Positions 59,539-64,000 of a DNA stretch of 64,000 nt are shown here, one piece after another. This DNA comes from Smittium mucronatum (taxonomy: Eukaryota; Kickxellomycota; Harpellomycetes; Harpellales; Legeriomycetaceae), in NCBI GenBank assembly GCA_001953115.1, contig LSSL01000070.1:40867-104866 (forward strand), given 5' to 3'. The notes below the pieces were generated by a model, which saw only the letters and a list, made by a program, of their open reading frames with translations, had not been told where the DNA came from and did not search any database. A program made the translations under genes and the position numbers. The first letter of the stretch is position 1; each line of letters starts with the position of its first letter.

Positions 59539-62500
59539 CTACCCGGTCTTTTTTGTGAAAAATCCAAATCTACCCTTTTGCTTCTCGCTTTTTGATCTTT
59601 TAACAGTATCCGAAAGTTCTGGATTAGGCGTGTGGGGTAATGAAGCATCGGTTTCTGATAACTTCTTTTTCGATTTGAATAAATTGACTTTGGACTTGAA
59701 AGTCATTTTTTTTCTTAAAGTGGTGATTGTTCCATAAGATTTCGCTAAAGAGGAATAAGTGTTGCTACGTTCAAATGTCTCTTCTGGGATTTTATTAGAA
59801 GTTATATCGTCTGAATCGTCTTTTAAGAAACCAGGGGTCTTATTCTCCTGGTGACTAGTCGACTCTGTGGGTTTTATTTCTCTTCTCCTTTGGCCTTCAT
59901 TCTTACCCTCAATTGCAGAAAGTTCATCATCAGCATCTGCATTGCCAAATCTTGCTTCTTTGGAGGCATTTTCATCTGCGGAGGTTGTGGATTCAGTTTT
60001 TTCGGTTATTTTGGAAGCACCATTCACCTTTCCTTTATGGGATTTAGCTTTCCAGTTTTTTTCGAAACCTTCAATCATGTTTGAAACTTTTTTGAAGCTA
60101 GAAGATTTGTTTTTGAATCTAAATAAAGCCTTATTGGGAGTTGAGTTTCTATCTTCTATTGAAGCACCACTACTAAAATTATCGGGTGTTCTTGATCGCT
60201 CCTTGTTAAAACTATGTTTTTTTGTATTTTTGCTGGAAAGATCTGTTTGTTCGTTGTGATCTATCATTTCAACATGTCTTTTCTCACTCGAAACTCTTTT
60301 ATAGCTCCTGTTGCTTGTACTTGGCTCAACTTCACTTTCTAAATCGTTTTCTGTGGACTTTTTCCTTTTAATGATCCCAATTTTAGATCTAACTCGGAAC
60401 AAGTTTGAGCCGGTTTTTTTCTTCCTTTTTTCTTCGTGCACTGGTTGTTCAACTACTTTATCTGACTTCTCAGCAACTTTTTCTACCTCTAAGGGAACTT
60501 TAGTATCGCCACTTGAAGGAAACTTGATATTCGAGGAATCAAGCTTAAGATCGCTTGTGTCTAATAAGTTTAAGTCTATTGGAATATCCAAATCTGCGGG
60601 CAATGATTTGTGGGCTTCTGAAGCGTTGGTGTTGATGATGCCGGGATTTTCATCTCTATCGTTAGATTCAATAGAGGGTTCAGTGCTTTTATCGCTTTCA
60701 TTTTCATTAAACTCGCTGCTAAGCCCTGAAATTTCGTTTTTGAACCCAATATTTTCAAAATTTATTGGTTTTGAATCATAAAGGATATTGCTCCCAGTAC
60801 TGAACCTGTTTATTTTTACTGTTTCTACATTGTGTTTCTTTCCTATCTGTGTATTTTCATGGGTAATTTCTATTCTTGTTGGTTCCATTGTTTTTCTTTT
60901 AGACTCATTTGATCCATACGGTTTTCCTACTGAAAATCTAAATATATTGGCTAAGCCCTCGCTACTAATTGTGTTTTTGGCTGGCGATTCGGCGTAGGAA
61001 TAGGTTTTTGATTCAGAAAGTCTGTTCTTTCTGGAGATATTTCCTGGCGGTTCAGATCCTAACAACCCTAATTGAGCATTTTTATCTTTCTCTTGCTCTG
61101 ATTGCTGATAATAGGCTTGCTCTATCCGGTCTAGATATAGGGTATCTGTTTTTCGATAATTATCTTTGTCGTCTTTCTGAAGCTTCTTGTCCAATTCATC
61201 AATCCAAGAAGTGCGGTTGATCAGATTCTCCCTGTTTTTTTGTATATCTTCATGTAGAATCATGTGTTCACTATCTATCGTAGCAATTGATTCCTTTCTC
61301 GAGTAACCATCTGCGTTATTTTCGGGATCTTTAGGATTATTGAGAACGAATGTAATGTTTAAAGATGCTTTTCTATCTTTATTACCGAATGGTATGGTAT
61401 TTTGATCGTGTTCCTGCTTTTCCTTCTCTGACAAAAATATCTTGCCTACGGTTGGATCATAAAAGTCTAAATTAAATGTTTCTTTGAATAAGTCCTGCTC
61501 GCTCTTTAAGTTTTTGATATTTTTGGACCCATTTATTGGAGTTGAAATTTGATCATTGTCATTTTCGTCGTCTATAATGGGACGGAAATAGCTGTTTTTT
61601 CGTTTTGGAGCACCTACAGATACGCCATTTTTCTCCCCATTTACTCCATTTGCTACAATCATCTCGAAGAACTGCATTTGAGCTTCATTTTTTGGGTTCG
61701 TGATACCCTTTGATTGTTTTCTGGAATTCCTTCTCTTGATTTCAAACTCCTCCTCCTCCATATTTAACATTTCAATGAGGGTTATGTCTGGTTTTGACAG
61801 TTTCTCCAGTTCTTTAAGAAATGTGGCATCTGAATTTTGCTTCTTTTTGTACTGCCTCGATTTGGACTGCTTATCTTTTCCGGAAAGACTATACATGGTT
61901 AGTAGATTTTCACTTTCTTTGTCTTTAATAAATCCATTATCATTATTTTGTTCGTATGATGTATCTGTATCTTCATTATCTGTACTTTTTGTGTCGTTAT
62001 AGTTGCTGTTAATAATTATAGAGGGTATATCATTAGCTTTTTTGCCTGCTTTTTCGGTTGGAAACGATATTTGAGGCGCTTCTTTGGTTGGAGTTAAGCT
62101 TATTGATGGAACTTCAGCAACTTTTTCTGGTATGGGATAATTTTCTCTATTGTCAAGGCACAGTTTGGATACGTAACCTAAACCCAAAATGTACCTTCCG
62201 AAACTATCATTTTGCCACAGAGTTCTGTAAGATTTGAAATTCGAATTGGAGTAGCCATCTAGATAAGAATCATCCAAGTATGTATTTAAGTCAAAACATT
62301 CTGATTCCGTTTTTGGGAGAAGATAGTTATGTATACTTTTGGTGGGATAAGAGTTATTTATTATATTTTTGGGATCCTGGGTAAGAGTTGCTATTGAAGA
62401 TATCGAGTCGCCTCTGATTTCTCTGGGAATTTCAAAAGCGGAACGTAGATCTTTGAATGGTTTATCCTTTTGCTTTTGTTTGGATATTTCAAAAATAAGG

Positions 62501-62940
62501 GATAATCCAGGACTGTTTGTTAGCCTTTTATCCAAGGCTTCCAAAGTTTTGCTTTTATCTTCGGCACTATCTTCAGTACCCATGGGGTAGAATATATTTT
62601 CTATAACGGCTAAAGCCTTTTCTCTGTATACCGTAGATGCATTCATATTTTTTCCTTGGCTAAAATTGTATATTGCATCGTAATCGCCCAGCTGAGACAT
62701 TTTTTCAGAGTTATAAGGGTCATTATTTTGGTCATCTTGATCTTTACTGACATATTTCGAAAGCGAAGGGTGTCCAAGTATCATTGATATGTTTTCATTG
62801 TCTTCTTGGTCAGAAGAGCTTGTATCTTCAGAGCTTTCACTTTCAGAACTCTCCCATATATCTTCAACATCTTCATCAATATCAGGAAGTTCTTGATGTG
62901 GACTTAAAGTTATAGATATTTTTTTGTTTTCTGAAATCAT
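59539..62940 (-). CDS. Large intrinsically disordered protein (1133 aa), function unknown
   Basis: A single frame from ATG at 62940 to the stop at 59539. No enzymatic domain or TM segment is visible. Residues 18-48 are strongly acidic and Ser-rich (DIDEDVEDIWESSESESSED), a likely casein-kinase-2 substrate. Residues about 100-260 have the most order-like composition (VYREKALAVIENIFYPMG, SPGLSLIFEISKQK). The middle is Asn/Asp/Lys/Ser-rich. The last 270 residues are basic with repeated K/R clusters (KRKKKTGSNLFRVRSKIG, FEKNWKAKSHKGK, TLRKKMTFKSKVNLFKSKKK) and end GRFGFFTKKTG. An acidic head with a basic, Phe-dotted tail suggests a scaffold binding membrane or nucleic acid, but this is guesswork. 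Long plus-strand frames inside are antisense shadows. Confidence 0.8.
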   Translation of the reverse strand: MISENKKISITLSPHQELPDIDEDVEDIWESSESESSEDTSSSDQEDNENISMILGHPSLSKYVSKDQDDQNNDPYNSEKMSQLGDYDAIYNFSQGKNMNASTVYREKALAVIENIFYPMGTEDSAEDKSKTLEALDKRLTNSPGLSLIFEISKQKQKDKPFKDLRSAFEIPREIRGDSISSIATLTQDPKNIINNSYPTKSIHNYLLPKTESECFDLNTYLDDSYLDGYSNSNFKSYRTLWQNDSFGRYILGLGYVSKLCLDNRENYPIPEKVAEVPSISLTPTKEAPQISFPTEKAGKKANDIPSIIINSNYNDTKSTDNEDTDTSYEQNNDNGFIKDKESENLLTMYSLSGKDKQSKSRQYKKKQNSDATFLKELEKLSKPDITLIEMLNMEEEEFEIKRRNSRKQSKGITNPKNEAQMQFFEMIVANGVNGEKNGVSVGAPKRKNSYFRPIIDDENDNDQISTPINGSKNIKNLKSEQDLFKETFNLDFYDPTVGKIFLSEKEKQEHDQNTIPFGNKDRKASLNITFVLNNPKDPENNADGYSRKESIATIDSEHMILHEDIQKNRENLINRTSWIDELDKKLQKDDKDNYRKTDTLYLDRIEQAYYQQSEQEKDKNAQLGLLGSEPPGNISRKNRLSESKTYSYAESPAKNTISSEGLANIFRFSVGKPYGSNESKRKTMEPTRIEITHENTQIGKKHNVETVKINRFSTGSNILYDSKPINFENIGFKNEISGLSSEFNENESDKSTEPSIESNDRDENPGIINTNASEAHKSLPADLDIPIDLNLLDTSDLKLDSSNIKFPSSGDTKVPLEVEKVAEKSDKVVEQPVHEEKRKKKTGSNLFRVRSKIGIIKRKKSTENDLESEVEPSTSNRSYKRVSSEKRHVEMIDHNEQTDLSSKNTKKHSFNKERSRTPDNFSSGASIEDRNSTPNKALFRFKNKSSSFKKVSNMIEGFEKNWKAKSHKGKVNGASKITEKTESTTSADENASKEARFGNADADDELSAIEGKNEGQRRREIKPTESTSHQENKTPGFLKDDSDDITSNKIPEETFERSNTYSSLAKSYGTITTLRKKMTFKSKVNLFKSKKKLSETDASLPHTPNPELSDTVKRSKSEKQKGRFGFFTKKTG

Positions 62941-62996
62941 CTTGATTCAATATTTCTTTTTAGAATAAAAACGGTATTTGAAAAATATAATAACTC

Positions 62997-63004
62997 TTTT
63001 TATA
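62997..63004 (-). promoter_or_regulatory. TATA box of the disordered-protein gene
   Basis: TATAAAAA on the minus strand, about 57 bases upstream of the ATG at 62940, the right position for a fungal promoter. Confidence 0.4.
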
Positions 63005-63690
63005 AATACAAATAAAAAGTTTATAGTGAATAAAGGTCAAATGTCAGGTTGGCCTTTAAAGGATGGCTATATGATGAAATTAAGGTATTATTGCCAAGAC
63101 AAATATATATATTCTTGAAACATATTTATATTCAAAAACAAAATCCCATTAAATTATAAATGGCATAAGGCTAAAATTTATTTTAGTATCTGCTGAGGAT
63201 CTCTATAGACTAAAATCGAAATGCGGCGGCACAGCTACAAGGATCAACTGTTTTGAACCATTGGCCAAAAAATACGTAGTTCTCCAGCATTAAAGTAAAG
63301 AATAGCCTATTAGTGACTTTTCAAACCCCTATATTTCCAATTATGTCTGGACTTTATAATACCCGAACCACCCAAAAGAAAAAGTACAAAGCCACGTATG
63401 GATTATTTATTGTTTATATCTTTCTCTCGAAAAAACATCTTTTTTATTATATAATCCAAGCCTGGCACAAATTTTATTTTCATATACTAACAAACAAAAG
63501 ATCATATTGACTCGATCTAAAAAGATTGCTAATGATTAAATGTAACTCCACTCAAACGAGGTAACTTATTGGAGGAGGCTAGAGTATCACGCGTATTAAA
63601 AGTATGTCTCCCATATAACTATATGGATATTCATATGGATATTATTGTTTGCTCTGTGAAACTTTCTTACCTTTTTTAAAATAGCTTATT
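63005..63690. other. Intergenic, no gene supported
   Basis: Mixed composition. ATATGGATATTC is tandemly duplicated at about 63622-63645. A 65-codon plus-strand frame at 63313-63510 has no signature and is left out. Confidence 0.4.
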
Positions 63691-64000
63691 TTTGTATCAC
63701 GGGATTTTATTGTAAGATAACGTCATTAAAAACTATACTAAAAAAATAAAAAAAAAAGAAAGAAAAAGGCGCATAGAAAAGACTATTATTTTAAATACAA
63801 TAAGCTCCTCTGCCGGACTGCCGGCTGCGTACCTACGGGATAAGGGTGCAATCTACCAACCGAAAGACCCCCCCTGGCATTGCTTCAAGTAGGCTGGATG
63901 ACTGAGATTACATTTAGTCAAGAATTAAGCTCTTAGTCAACGAAAAATATATCATTGAAGCTACTGATCTCCTAGTCAGAGCCTACTTCTAACAGGATTA
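63691..64000 (-). mobile_element. Retroelement-like dispersed repeat, copy B (cut by window end)
   Basis: Partner of 30762-31062. It begins T5-GTATCACGGGATTTTATTG and continues with the shared G+C-rich block GCCGGACTGCCGGCTGCGTA and CTACCAACCGAAAGACCCCC up to the last base. On the minus strand it ends ...CAATAAAATCCCGTGATAC-A5, with AATAAA just before the A run. It extends past the window, so its full length and any coding part are not visible. Confidence 0.6.

Noticed and set aside
59867..60781. Long plus-strand frames opposite the disordered protein (for example 59867-60259 and 60311-60781)
   Set aside because: They are antisense to a 3.4 kb frame with consistent hydrophilic composition and are Phe/Leu/Ser-rich as expected for shadows.

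Overview
The window is eukaryotic nuclear DNA, most likely from a fungus. The protein-coding genes are interrupted by short introns with GT...AG ends, and the recognisable products are typical yeast or fungal housekeeping families: riboflavin kinase, the beta subunit of geranylgeranyltransferase I, a YCR051W-like ankyrin protein, a proteinase-B-inhibitor-like I9 peptide, a Ynd1/ENTPD4-type apyrase and a DHA2-type MFS transporter. Extreme AT richness outside genes and the modest gene structures would fit an early-diverging lineage such as the AT-rich insect-gut fungi (Harpellales). That placement is inference, not a sequence match.

Layout. Bases 1-1.75 kb hold a broken Mutator-like (MULE) transposase on the minus strand, ending in a SWIM zinc finger. 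Bases 4.2-8.75 kb are a compact gene island: a small membrane ORF (-), riboflavin kinase (+, 2 exons), GGTase-I beta (+, 7 exons), an ankyrin protein (+, 4 exons with an 18-base microexon) and an I9-type inhibitor (-, tail to tail). Bases 8.75-13 kb hold a TATA-led two-exon short gene, possibly cyclin-like, and a pogo-like MITE. From about 13 to 52.3 kb lies a gene desert so AT-rich that two 60-base lines I counted have 12-13% G+C. It holds no intact gene but has four sets of long inverted repeats, three isolated runs of 10-12 G, microsatellites and a complete but decayed Tc1/mariner-superfamily (IS630-like, DDE_3) transposon with about 650-base terminal inverted repeats and a TA target duplication. 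From 52.4 kb to the end G+C rises again: a probable pseudogene, the apyrase (+, 4 exons), the MFS transporter (-, single exon), a 1133-residue disordered protein (-, single exon), and a retroelement-like repeat running off the right edge.

The genes do not form one pathway. The left island is ordinary housekeeping (FMN synthesis, Rho/Rac-type prenylation). The right island is membrane and secretory (Golgi nucleotidase, exporter). The most interesting parts are the desert with its nested inverted repeats, which could be a centromere or a transposon graveyard, the young 691-base-arm inverted repeat inside it, and a minimal 30-base retroposon in a GGTase intron with a 15-base target duplication (14 of 15 matching).
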